From Zetaproteobacteria bacterium CG06_land_8_20_14_3_00_59_53 (GTDB taxonomy: Bacteria; Pseudomonadota; Zetaproteobacteria; Mariprofundales; Mariprofundaceae), in assembly GCA_002779605.1 (NCBI GenBank), contig PEWE01000002.1, forward strand, positions 1-64,000: 64,000 bases of DNA, in the 5' to 3' direction. Shown here piece by piece: positions 26,546-37,941 of this stretch. The notes beneath the pieces were generated by a model. The model had not been told where the DNA came from. It saw only the letters and a list, made by a program, of their open reading frames with translations, and searched no databases. The translations under genes were made by a program, and so were the position numbers. Each line of letters opens with the position of its first letter. Position 1 is the first letter of the stretch.

Positions 26546-27712
26546 ATGGAAATCAATGAGATAGAACACCATGCTCAGGCGGAACATACGGCAGCCGACG
26601 GGCTTGCCTGCTTTGCTGTGGTGGTGCCCGGCCTCGAGAAGATCGCCGCAGCAGAGCTGAATACATTGGCTGTTCATGCTGTGCAGGTCGTCGAGGGCGG
26701 GGTGAATTTCACCGGCAGCATGGATGCGCTGTGCCGCATCAACCTGCGCGCCCGGAGCATCACCCGTGTGCTGGTGCGCCTGGCCGGTTTCAAGGCGCTG
26801 TCCTTTCCCGAGCTGTTCAACAAGGCGCAGAAGCCTGCATGGGAGCGTTACATTTCCGCAGGCCGCGCGGTAACGGTGAAGGCAAGCTGCCACAGCTCAA
26901 AGCTGATGCATTCGGGCCGTGTGGAGCAGGCTGTGCTGGATGGCATTGCGGAAAAGCTTAACAAGGCGGACATCAGCCTAGGTGACAGCGGAGATGCGCA
27001 GCTCATCACCGTGCGACTTGAGCACGATCAGTGCGTTATCAGCATCGATAGCTCCGGCGAACGTCTTGATCGCAGGGGTTATCGCCTGCTCACAGGTCTC
27101 GCACCGATCCGTGAAACCGTGGCCGCTGCCATGCTGCAATGGATGGACTGGAAGCCTGAAGAACCTTTGCTTGTGCCCATGTGCGGCTCCGGCACCTTCG
27201 CCATCGAGGCCGCACTGATCGGGCAGGGCAGGGCGGCCAATCTCGCGCATGACTTCGCTCTGCTGCATTGGCCCGCGCTGCATCAGAAGCGCTGGAAGCG
27301 AGTGCAGGACAAGGCCGCAGGCATGCAGAGGGACCTTTCCCTCAATATTCTCGCCAGCGACTCGGATGAGGCCGTGCTCGGACAGGCCGTCAGCAATGCT
27401 GCACAGGCTGGCGTGGCGGATGTCATCCGCTTCGACAGACAGGATGTGCGTGCCTTGCAGCCACCGAAAGGCTCACAAGGCGGAGTGATCGTCTGCAACC
27501 CGCCCTACGGCGATCGTATCAGGGGCGACGCGACAGTCCTGTACAGGGATATCGGCAAGCTATTGAAACAGGATGCCTTCAAGGGCTGGCGCATGGCCAT
27601 CATCGTCCCGGACCCTGAATGTGAGAAGGCACTGGGCCTGGCGGCCAAACGCCGCATGAAGATCAAACACGGCGGCAAATGGGTTCGCGTGCTGCACCTG
27701 CGAAGGGTTTGA
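26546..27712 (+). CDS. THUMP-domain RNA N2-guanine methyltransferase (RlmL N-terminal type)
   Basis: A 388-residue SAM-dependent methyltransferase. An N-terminal THUMP domain (about 20-165, with SITRVLVRLAGFKA) binds RNA, and the UPF0020 catalytic domain follows: RRGYRLLTGLAPIRETVAAAML, MCGSGTFAIEAAL (SAM loop, about 215), and the catalytic CNPPYGDRI motif (about 317). This is like the N-terminal half of E. coli RlmL, which makes m2G2445 in 23S rRNA; the C-terminal RlmK half is absent. The ATG at 26546 has AAGGA about 12 bases away. The exact rRNA target is inferred. Confidence 0.87.
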   Translation: MEINEIEHHAQAEHTAADGLACFAVVVPGLEKIAAAELNTLAVHAVQVVEGGVNFTGSMDALCRINLRARSITRVLVRLAGFKALSFPELFNKAQKPAWERYISAGRAVTVKASCHSSKLMHSGRVEQAVLDGIAEKLNKADISLGDSGDAQLITVRLEHDQCVISIDSSGERLDRRGYRLLTGLAPIRETVAAAMLQWMDWKPEEPLLVPMCGSGTFAIEAALIGQGRAANLAHDFALLHWPALHQKRWKRVQDKAAGMQRDLSLNILASDSDEAVLGQAVSNAAQAGVADVIRFDRQDVRALQPPKGSQGGVIVCNPPYGDRIRGDATVLYRDIGKLLKQDAFKGWRMAIIVPDPECEKALGLAAKRRMKIKHGGKWVRVLHLRRV

Positions 27713-27717
27713 GTTGC

Positions 27718-27882
27718 ATGGCAAGGAAGATGCCGGTACCGGATGCGGAGACGAGTGCTCGGCGTTTGCGTGAGCAGCAAAGTAAAGCGGTTGCAGACGA
27801 ATTCGAGAGACTGATTGCCGAGGGTAAAAATATTCAGGATATGCGACGGCTGAGAAGTTATGGCATCAAACCAAATGGATGA
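27718..27882 (+). CDS. Small basic hypothetical protein
   Basis: A 54-residue protein begins at ATG 27718, six bases after the methyltransferase stop, with GAAGGG upstream. It is highly charged and helical (RRLREQQSKAVADEFERLI) and ends in a short basic tail. No family is recognised. It may be the last gene of the preceding operon, since a T-run hairpin lies just downstream. Confidence 0.5.
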   Translation: MARKMPVPDAETSARRLREQQSKAVADEFERLIAEGKNIQDMRRLRSYGIKPNG

Positions 27883-27897
27883 TCCGGAATAATAGCT

Positions 27898-27922
27898 AAG
27901 GCGCCCTTTAGACGCTTTTTTT
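27898..27922 (+). terminator. Intrinsic terminator
   Basis: Stem AAGGCG/CGCTTT with a nine-base loop, one G-U pair, followed by a continuing run of T. It lies 15 bases after the small gene. Confidence 0.5.
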
Positions 27923-28033
27923 GATGGGTGAAGCTTCTTACTTGTGGAGATTCAGGATTATATGGGGTGATCGAACGCGACAACCGGTAAGAGAATGGCA
28001 GTTGGCTTCCTGTTTTGAGGGGGAAAAGAATAT

Positions 28034-28062
28034 TTGACATACCGTTTAAGAAAAGCCTAGGG
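28034..28062 (+). promoter_or_regulatory. Candidate promoter of the secreted Cys-rich gene
   Basis: A perfect TTGACA at 28034-28039 is followed 18 bases later by TAGGGT, a weak -10. The predicted start is near 28069, directly before the G8 tract. Confidence 0.35.
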
Positions 28063-28073
28063 TGGATTATTCA

Positions 28074-28081
28074 GGGGGGGG
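28074..28081 (+). repeat. G8 homopolymer in the ribosome-binding site
   Basis: Eight consecutive G lie two bases before the ATG at 28084. The tract serves as the ribosome-binding sequence and is prone to slippage, so the spacing could vary between cells. Confidence 0.6.
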
Positions 28082-28083
28082 AT

Positions 28084-28428
28084 ATGAAAAAATCAATGAT
28101 GATTGTTTGTGCAATTGTATTTGCGTTTGTGAGTACGTCGGCTATTGCTGCCAACGTTAACTCAGTCGCTAATACCGCAGTACACGGGAATTTTGTTATA
28201 CAGGAATTGAGTAACGGAAATATTGCTGTTACTCCGCTTGATGCCAAGAAGAAAAAGAAGACGAAGTTTAAAGTTTGCAGCCATATGTGTAACGATGGAA
28301 CAGTTGTTTACTGCTCCGTCCCGAAAGGAAGCAAATGTTCATGTACAGAGTCTGATTGTCCGCCCCCAGGAAATGGGCCTATTATTCTTACTCCAAGTGG
28401 TGGGTTGCCAACAAACACAATGCCCTAA
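28084..28428 (+). CDS. Secreted Cys-rich hypothetical protein
   Basis: A 114-residue protein with a clear signal peptide (MKKSMMIVCAIVFAFVSTSAIA). The mature part has a Lys run (DAKKKKKTKFK) and then six Cys within about 32 residues (VCSHMCNDGTVVYC, KCSCTESDC), followed by a Pro/Gly-rich tail. I recognise no family. The close-set cysteines suggest disulfides or metal binding. The gene is AT-rich compared with its neighbours, with codons such as AAT, GTT, ATT and AGT, which suggests recent acquisition. It stands alone between two terminators. The true start is ATG 28084, since the signal peptide begins there. Confidence 0.65.
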   Translation: MKKSMMIVCAIVFAFVSTSAIAANVNSVANTAVHGNFVIQELSNGNIAVTPLDAKKKKKTKFKVCSHMCNDGTVVYCSVPKGSKCSCTESDCPPPGNGPIILTPSGGLPTNTMP

Positions 28429-28465
28429 CATATAATCGGATATCCTCTGGATATCACCCATCAAT

Positions 28466-28493
28466 AAAAAAGGCGCCTTGCGGCGCCTTTTTT
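28466..28493. terminator. Bidirectional terminator
   Basis: GGCGCC stems around a TTGC loop, flanked by A6 on the left and T6 on the right, between the secreted gene and the end of typA. Confidence 0.9.
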
Positions 28494-28509
28494 GCTTGAA
28501 AGGTTAAGC

Positions 28510-30318
<1,809 letters not shown>

Positions 30319-30589
30319 GAGTCTTCCTGGATGCTGCTGTTTGAGTTAGGCCTGTCGTAAGGCGCGCGCATGGTAACAGCTTGCCCAACAATTAAAAGGA
30401 AAGCTTACTGGGCTGAATCGCATGGCTGAATAGTGCCACAGGGAGGGGATGGGCTGGGAGATTCAGGTGATCACCGAAGGCATCGGCAGCCTTTGCATCG
30501 GCGATTTCTTTTTTCTGCTTCAACAACCTTTATGAGGCTTTTGCAGTTCTTTGTATTCACTGGGATAATTCAAATTCGCACCGCTAACG

Positions 30590-30966
30590 AGGGTGTGTGT
30601 GATATCAGCAGTTTTGATGCGCTTCATTTGATGAACTTGATTACCTGGGGCTGATCCGGTTTCCGACCGTGCTCGGCGGCGTGGTGCCGCTGATCAATCT
30701 GCCGGGCGTACCCGCGGGTTGACTGAAATTAACCGGACATGTGCTGGCTGATTTTTTTCTGGGGCGCAACAGGCACTGGAAAGACCCGGCCATCCCCGCT
30801 CTGAATCCGCAACTCGCATTACCCGATCGTCCGATACCCTCGACTGGGGTTATCGCAAAGGCTGCACGCTTGCCGAATACGTGAATTGTGTGGCGATGTG
30901 CTTGGTATGATCAAGAAGCAATGGAGCCGCAATCTGCGCGGGCCCAACGGCAAGGTCATCTGGCAT
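30590..30966 (+). pseudogene. pstS: Decayed phosphate-binding protein PstS
   Basis: Fragments of PstS remain in order. ELDYLGLIRFPTVLGG begins near 30633 and runs through VVPLINLPGV, an in-frame TGA, then LKLTGHVLADFFLG, NRHWKDPAIPALNPQLALPD. The reading then jumps to LDWGYRKGCTLAEYVN near 30838, and after a further frameshift to MIKKQWSRNLRGPNGKVIW (30907-30963), the C-terminal region of PstS. The middle of the gene (roughly 150 residues) is missing, and the N-terminal part upstream is lost or unreadable. Faint DISSFDAL similarity starts near 30605. The upstream stretch 30319-30589 holds the typA promoter region and no recognisable gene. Confidence 0.75.
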
Positions 30967-31046
30967 GTAAGCGGAAAACAGGTGCGCTGCAGGGGGCCTC
31001 CGCGACTGATGGTTGTGCTTGGCTGCGCTGCCCATAGCCTGCGGGC

Positions 31047-33029
<1,983 letters not shown>

Positions 33030-33129
33030 TGTCAGGTGGCATAGACTTCCAGCTATCAGCGGCACTTAAGTCACTCTGACGGTAGCGCCTTGAATTGCCA
33101 CCAGTTCATCACACACTTTTGAGCTCTTC

Positions 33130-33366
33130 AAAATATCGGCGGTTTGCGACGCCACGCGGCAGCCAGCCAAGCTTGGAGAACAAGATCAGCGTGCGTGGCT
33201 GCATCGACAAGCCCAGCAGCAGTCGCGGGAACAGATCAATCCCCCCGGGAGACAACCATCTTTCATGGGTTGTCACAACCGAAGGCGCTCCGCCCTAGGT
33301 CCCCGGCCTTCTGCCACAACCAATCTGCGGTTTCAGGCCGTCCTCGTGCATCAAACGACCAACACA
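33130..33366 (-). mobile_element. IS3-family transposase (orfB) relic
   Basis: On the minus strand the reading GRLMHEDGLKPQIGCGRRPG, an in-frame TAG, then GGAPSVV matches the start of IS3-type OrfB. It is followed without the usual spacer by THERWLSPGGIDLF and LLGLSMQPRT, then after a frameshift ADLVLQAWLAAAWRRKP. These correspond to the region around the second catalytic Asp in intact transposases. A stop, a deletion and a frameshift make it dead. I found no terminal repeats or target duplication. The rest of the stretch from 33030 to 33444 shows no gene. Confidence 0.7.
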
Positions 33367-33444
33367 AATGGGCCACAGGATTCTCTCAGGTCCTTCAGAT
33401 CATGGTGAATTTTGCGCGAAGATCGGTTACCAGAGGCGCGCCAT

Positions 33445-34029
33445 TTACACTTCACTCAGGGCAAAAGCCTTGACCTGATCGAAGGGGAGATGGTCGCCTT
33501 CATCCTTGCCGTAGTAGGCGGTGCGGATGATGCCGCGTTCATCGACAAGGAAATCGGCGGGCATGATGGTCATGTCGCCTTTGATGCGGGTCGGGAGATA
33601 GCCCTTGGCCATGGCCTTGATGAGCGTGGGCATGCGGGTGACCATACCCTTGAGCACACCGGATATGGAGCGCTCGATGGCATATTCGCGGTAGTAACGG
33701 GCTTCTTCGTCGGCCAGCACGGGAAATATGGCATCATGCCCGGAGACATAGCGTTGCAGATTTTCCAACGGAGAATGAAAAATGGCGACAATGCTGAAAC
33801 TCCCCCCAAGCTTGCTGTAATTGCTCACCAGCTCATGCATGCGCAGATTGCAGAACGGGCAGGCTGCAAAGCGGAAGAAGGAAAGCATGTAGCGTTGACC
33901 GCGCATGGCTTCGAGGCTGAAAGTGGAGCCATCGATGGCGAAGAGCGTGATGGGCGTGACCTTATCGCCCGCTTTCTTTTTTCCGTGCATGTTTTCTGAG
34001 TCAGTGTTTGCGGTAGTGCTCGAATCCAT
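33445..34029 (-). CDS. Peroxiredoxin-like (AhpC/TSA family) protein
   Basis: A 194-residue thioredoxin-fold protein. The key motif is FRFAACPFCNLRMHEL (about residue 55), a CxxC at the place where AhpC/TSA-like proteins keep the peroxidatic Cys. DFLVDERGIIRTAYYGKD completes the fold. I place the start at ATG 34029, because GAGGAG sits eight bases upstream, inside the end of the pentaheme cytochrome gene; the overlap is 29 bases. No signal peptide is visible, so it is probably cytoplasmic although co-transcribed with three exported proteins. Function may be peroxide removal or thiol exchange. Confidence 0.78.
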   Translation of the reverse strand: MDSSTTANTDSENMHGKKKAGDKVTPITLFAIDGSTFSLEAMRGQRYMLSFFRFAACPFCNLRMHELVSNYSKLGGSFSIVAIFHSPLENLQRYVSGHDAIFPVLADEEARYYREYAIERSISGVLKGMVTRMPTLIKAMAKGYLPTRIKGDMTIMPADFLVDERGIIRTAYYGKDEGDHLPFDQVKAFALSEV

Positions 34030-35224
34030 CGAATGGCTCCTCATGCTCATAAAGTTGGTAATCGTTCTGCTCGGCACCGTCCTGTGCCAGTAGAATCAGC
34101 CGGCCAGCATCGCCCTGTAAACCTTCGTCCAGCAGATCGCGGTACAGGCCTTTGTAGAAGTTGTCTGGGATGACATCCACGCGGAAACGAACGGAGCGCG
34201 CCTGCGAGGGCAGGGCTGCCAGTTCATACGATCTTTTCTCGCCGGGCAGCATGCGGGTGTCGCTGATCTCCTGCCAGCCATTGTCATAAGCCACATGGCG
34301 GCCGATTTCCCATTCTTTCTGCTTCAATACATTCCCCTGTGCATCCAGTGCTTCGATGCTTACAGTCACCTTCGGCGTGACATATGTGGGGAAGGCATGG
34401 CCAATGCGGATTGATGCGATGCTGAGGCTGGCTGTTCCGTGATCAATGCCGGATGCAATATCCAACCCTTCGCGTACTGTGGCGGGGTCGTGGATGCCTT
34501 TGAAAAGATGTTTCCTGTCAGGCATGTGACAGCTCTGACAGTGCACACCTTCGCTGGCAAAGCGACTCTGCTTCCATTCTTCCATAGTGTTCTCCAGCGG
34601 CTTGCCGTTGATGGCGTATTCCTCGGGGAATTGGTGGCAGGACGCGCAGAATTGCGATTGTTCGAATTCCTTGCTTCCGGTGAAGCCGCCATGTGCGGGT
34701 CCGTCGATCTTGCCTGACCGGCCTGTATTCCGCTGCGGAGGGCCGAAGCGCTGCCAGCCGCGCACATGGCAGGCCGCGCATGTAACCCCTGCATGGCGTA
34801 GCGGCAGGTGGGAATTCCGAAGCTCCGCATCACTGTTAAAACCCTGCTGCTGTTGCAGCTTAAGTTTCAGCGAGGCCGTTAATTGCTTCATATCCTTATA
34901 TTTCTGCTCGGCCAGTGGTGCGTGGCACTTCAGACAATCATTGTTGTCGCTTAGATCCTGTTGCGGAAACTGGCCGATCAGACCGGGCGAGAAGGCGCGG
35001 GCATGCATGCTGGCTTTCCAGTCAGCGAATTGCGCCGCGTGGCACTGGGCGCATGCCTCGGGCGAAAGATCACGCTCTATCGCCTGCCAGTCGTGCGGTG
35101 AAGCGCCTTCAGTGGCCGCAGGATGGCTCCAGTAGGCCGCGGGCAGATCTGCGTGCACAGCCGCAGCCGTTAAGGCGATACCGGCGATTCCAAGGGCGAG
35201 CGGAGCAAACAGCTTTCTGAGCAT
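34001..35224 (-). CDS. Exported pentaheme c-type cytochrome
   Basis: A 407-residue protein with a signal peptide (MLRKLFAPLALGIAGIALTAAAVHA). It carries five CxxCH heme sites: CAQCH (58), CLKCH (97), CAACH (149), CASCH (193) and CQSCH (229). Heme spacing and flanks (EGVHCQSCHMPD) resemble cytochrome c554-type multiheme proteins. The last 170 residues have no heme site and look like a beta-sandwich (SIRIGHAFPTYVTPKVTVSIEA). It should carry electrons in the periplasm. The ATG at 35224 starts the signal peptide; the frame is open further upstream but not coding-like. The electron partner is unknown. Confidence 0.82.
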   Translation of the reverse strand: MLRKLFAPLALGIAGIALTAAAVHADLPAAYWSHPAATEGASPHDWQAIERDLSPEACAQCHAAQFADWKASMHARAFSPGLIGQFPQQDLSDNNDCLKCHAPLAEQKYKDMKQLTASLKLKLQQQQGFNSDAELRNSHLPLRHAGVTCAACHVRGWQRFGPPQRNTGRSGKIDGPAHGGFTGSKEFEQSQFCASCHQFPEEYAINGKPLENTMEEWKQSRFASEGVHCQSCHMPDRKHLFKGIHDPATVREGLDIASGIDHGTASLSIASIRIGHAFPTYVTPKVTVSIEALDAQGNVLKQKEWEIGRHVAYDNGWQEISDTRMLPGEKRSYELAALPSQARSVRFRVDVIPDNFYKGLYRDLLDEGLQGDAGRLILLAQDGAEQNDYQLYEHEEPFDGFEHYRKH

Positions 35225-35269
35225 GGATATATATTTCCCGGTATGGTTTGGAATGGCAGGGCAAACACT

Positions 35270-35311
35270 GGGCGGCACATGCGGGAGGGAGGGAGGATGC
35301 ATGCGCCGCCC
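35270..35311. other. Long hairpin with G-rich loop between cytochrome genes
   Basis: Two 13-base arms (GGGCGGCACATGC and GCATGCGCCGCCC) pair with one mismatch. The loop on the plus strand is GGGAGGGAGGGAGGAT, a repeat of G-runs. It lies between the monoheme stop and the pentaheme start in the transcribed minus strand, where no T-run follows. Confidence 0.6.
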
Positions 35312-35317
35312 GTCCGG

Positions 35318-35821
35318 TTAGCGATGTTCGCGCTGGTACTGTATGCGGTATGCCCGATAGAAGGCGGCCATGGCGGTCAATTCTTTCGAATTGGCATCGA
35401 ATGGCTTTCCCTGCATCGGATTTAGCATACAGAAGTTGATCATCTGATCGAGAGTGACCACATCGCCGACCATCTCGACATAGTGCGGGAAGGTCTGGTT
35501 TTTATCGAAGTGCAGACGCTCAAAACCGGAATGGCAGGACAAGCAGGCCACACCCGCCTTCCCCAGCGATTCATCCTTCCACATTGAAGCACCGGTATCG
35601 GCTGCCTGGCGGAAACTTTGGAAGGCATGCTCGCGGATCATGGCGCGCCCGTTGGCATCGGTCAGCCTGCCGTCGGTTTTCATGCCGCCACCCGGGTTGC
35701 AGGGGTTGGCGATCGGCTTTATCGAGCATGGATTGCACGGGTTGGCGGTCTGCGCTTGCAAAGGAGCGGCCATTGCCAGCATGGCGAAGGCCACCGAGGA
35801 TAGTGTCGCAATTTTCTTCAT
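35318..35821 (-). CDS. Exported monoheme cytochrome with N-terminal NPC repeats
   Basis: A 167-residue protein with a signal peptide ending LQAQ. The mature N-terminus holds three Asn-Pro-Cys units (residues 27-29, 30-32 and 39-41). One heme site, CLSCH, lies at 93-97. The C-terminal part (INFCMLNPMQGKPFDANSKEL) resembles the distal region of SoxA/TsdA-type cytochromes, where Met or Cys can bind heme iron; Cys 131 or one of the Met residues is a candidate ligand. AAGGAAG precedes the ATG, 12 bases after the NPC-repeat gene. Its NPC repeats match those of that neighbour, which suggests the two proteins interact. The function is not known. Confidence 0.8.
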   Translation of the reverse strand: MKKIATLSSVAFAMLAMAAPLQAQTANPCNPCSIKPIANPCNPGGGMKTDGRLTDANGRAMIREHAFQSFRQAADTGASMWKDESLGKAGVACLSCHSGFERLHFDKNQTFPHYVEMVGDVVTLDQMINFCMLNPMQGKPFDANSKELTAMAAFYRAYRIQYQREHR

Positions 35822-35833
35822 GGCTTTTCTTCC

Positions 35834-36109
35834 TTAGTGCTGACTGCACGGATTATTCGACTTCATCATGTCCATGCTGCCCGTATCGCATGGATTCCCG
35901 TGTTTTTTGCTATTCTTCATATCCTTCATCTCTTTCATATCGCACGGGTTGGGGTTCTTGCCCATGTCGCATGGATTATGCTTTTCCATACTTTTTATAT
36001 CGCAGGGATTGCAGGGGTTGTGGTTGTCTGCCACGGCTGTGCCGGAAAATCCGAGCATGGCCATCAGTGCGATGGCGGGGATAATGTTAATCATACGTTT
36101 TCTATTCAT
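35834..36109 (-). CDS. Small exported protein with six NPC repeats
   Basis: A 91-residue protein. After the signal peptide (ending GTAVADN) the mature chain is built from Asn-Pro-Cys units: NPCNPCD, HNPCDMG, NPNPCDM, GNPCDTG and NNPCSQH, six in all. Lys, Met and Asp fill the spacers. I know no named family with this layout. Cys and Met density suggests metal (copper or iron) or heme-related binding, or surface disulfide cross-linking. GGAGGAAAACC precedes the ATG at 36109; upstream frame is not coding-like. It is the first gene of the cytochrome operon. A small 5-bp hairpin lies at 36141-36155 in the presumed leader. Confidence 0.78.
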   Translation of the reverse strand: MNRKRMINIIPAIALMAMLGFSGTAVADNHNPCNPCDIKSMEKHNPCDMGKNPNPCDMKEMKDMKNSKKHGNPCDTGSMDMMKSNNPCSQH

Positions 36110-36263
36110 GGTTTTCCTCCAATCGGTTGGGTTGCTAGCTCCCGCAGTACGCGGGTTCAGGGAAGTTGTCGGCGCGTGATTTGATATCTTACAGGGCAGA
36201 ATGTTCGCCCTTATCGGAAAAGCCTGCGGTTGACTCCGTGTCGGCCTGATTGAGAGTACCGGC

Positions 36264-36926
36264 ATGGATATCAACGCGATTCTTCACGGGATAAGTATCT
36301 GGGCGCTGCCGGTGATGCTGGCCATCGTGCTGCATGAGGTGGCGCACGGCTGGATGGCCGACAAGCTGGGCGACGACACGGCGCGCTGGATGGGAAGGCT
36401 CACGCTGAATCCCATCAAGCATATCGATCCCATCGGTACGATCCTGGTGCCGGCGATGCTGCTGGTGTTCGGCTCGCCGATCCTTTTCGGCTATGCCAAA
36501 CCGGTGCCGGTGAACTTCCGCAAGCTCAGGCACCCCAAGCGCGACATGGTGTGGGTGGCGCTGGCCGGTCCTGTCACCAATGTGCTGCTGGCGATTGCCT
36601 CGGCGGCGCTGCTGGCCCTGATGGTGCAGCTTCCGGAGGATATGGTGTGGCTGGCGCAGCCTGTGGCCTCGATGTGCCAGGCCTCGATCATCATCAATAT
36701 GGTGCTGTGCATCTTTAATCTGATCCCGTTGCCGCCGCTGGACGGGGGCAGGGTGGCTGTCGGTCTGCTGCCGGGGCGGCTTGCCTACTATGTGTCCCGC
36801 ATCGAACCGTATGGTTTCATCATCATCGTGGCGCTGCTGTTCATGGGAGTGCTGCAACAGATCATCGGCGGACCGGTGATGGGCAGTGCCAATTTCCTGA
36901 TCAATGCGGCCATGGGCACAGGCTGA
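36264..36926 (+). CDS. Site-2 protease family membrane metalloprotease
   Basis: A 220-residue multi-pass membrane protein of the M50 family, related to short rhomboid-like site-2 proteases. The zinc site is HEVAH (about residues 24-28) plus NLIPLPPLDGGRV (about 153-165), whose Asp is the third zinc ligand. A conserved AGPVTNVLLAI segment lies between. It has no PDZ domain, unlike RseP encoded downstream. The substrate is unknown. GAGAG lies eight bases before the ATG. It stands alone between the divergent cytochrome operon and rpsB. Confidence 0.87.
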   Translation: MDINAILHGISIWALPVMLAIVLHEVAHGWMADKLGDDTARWMGRLTLNPIKHIDPIGTILVPAMLLVFGSPILFGYAKPVPVNFRKLRHPKRDMVWVALAGPVTNVLLAIASAALLALMVQLPEDMVWLAQPVASMCQASIIINMVLCIFNLIPLPPLDGGRVAVGLLPGRLAYYVSRIEPYGFIIIVALLFMGVLQQIIGGPVMGSANFLINAAMGTG

Positions 36927-36951
36927 CAGCAGCCCGCAACGCTTTTTGTGC

Positions 36952-36980
36952 TTGATTCGCAGGGCCTGTTTCTGTAGAAA
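36952..36980 (+). promoter_or_regulatory. Promoter of the rpsB-tsf operon
   Basis: TTGATT at 36952-36957 and TAGAAA at 36975-36980 are 17 bases apart. Transcription would start near 36987, leaving a leader of about 90 bases with CCGG repeats, where autogenous control by S2 is common in other bacteria. Confidence 0.55.
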
Positions 36981-37079
36981 GCGCGCCACTTCACACACCG
37001 CCCCACATAACGATTGTGCCGGCTGTTGTTTCAACCGGTACCGGGTGGTGGAGGGAACAAACAATCGGAGGTAGACGTA

Positions 37080-37901
37080 ATGTCTCAATTCACCATGAAG
37101 CAACTGCTTGAGGCCGGTGTTCATTTCGGCCATCAGACCCGCCGCTGGCACCCCAAGATGGCACCGTACATTTTCGGTCAGCGTAACGGCATCCATATCA
37201 TCGACCTGCAGAAAACCCTGAAGATGGCTAACGAGGGCTATCAGTTCATGCGCGAGCTCGCCGGCGCCGGCGGCCGTGTGCTGTTTGTCGGCACCAAGCG
37301 TCAGGCCCGCGACGCCGTGCGCGAAGAGGCCCTGCGTGCAGGCCAGTACTATGTGAACCACCGCTGGCTGGGCGGCACCCTGACCAACTTCGCCACCGTG
37401 CAGCAGTCGGTCCGCAAGATGAAAGACATCCAGCGCCAGAAGGAAGAGGGCGTTCTGGAACATATGACCAAGAAAGAAGGCCTGGATCTGGAGCGCAAGC
37501 TCGAGAAGCTGGAACGCTCACTCGGCGGTATCCGCGACATGCTGAGCCTGCCGGACTGCCTGTTCGTGGTCGATCTGCGCAAGGAAGGCCTGGCAGTCGC
37601 CGAGGCCAAGCGTCTGGGTATCCCGGTTGTGGCCGTGGTTGACTCCAACTGCGATCCGTCAGGCGTTGACTACATTATCCCGGGCAACGATGACGCCATC
37701 CGCGCCATCCGCCTGTTCTGCAGCAAGATGGCCGATGCACTGCTCGAAGGCGGCGAATCATGGCGTCTTGAGAATGCCGATGAAGCCGAGATCGAAGCCA
37801 CCGGTCTGGTGAGCGAGGGTGCCGATTTCGGTGCCGACGCCGATTTCGCAGCCGCTGCTGCGGCCAAGGAAGACGATCTCGAAGAGGCCGCCGGCAAATA
37901 A
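37080..37901 (+). CDS. rpsB: 30S ribosomal protein S2
   Basis: The 273-residue protein begins [19 protein letters not shown] and contains the conserved HIIDLQKT, the [10 protein letters not shown] box and [13 protein letters not shown]. It is somewhat longer than E. coli S2 because of an acidic, Ala-rich C-terminal tail. GGAGG lies eight bases before the ATG at 37080; the in-frame region upstream is leader. It pairs with tsf as in nearly all bacteria. Confidence 0.96.
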   Translation: MSQFTMKQLLEAGVHFGHQTRRWHPKMAPYIFGQRNGIHIIDLQKTLKMANEGYQFMRELAGAGGRVLFVGTKRQARDAVREEALRAGQYYVNHRWLGGTLTNFATVQQSVRKMKDIQRQKEEGVLEHMTKKEGLDLERKLEKLERSLGGIRDMLSLPDCLFVVDLRKEGLAVAEAKRLGIPVVAVVDSNCDPSGVDYIIPGNDDAIRAIRLFCSKMADALLEGGESWRLENADEAEIEATGLVSEGADFGADADFAAAAAAKEDDLEEAAGK

Positions 37902-37941
37902 GCCCCCCTTATTCACTACATAATCCCTGTTGGAGGATTTA

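Noticed and set aside
30433-30654. 73-residue open frame upstream of uvrB
   Set aside because: It crosses the degenerate pstS region in the wrong frame and has no family or codon support.
33095-33473. Plus-strand open frames after uvrB
   Set aside because: The minus strand here reads as IS3 transposase, which explains the base pattern.
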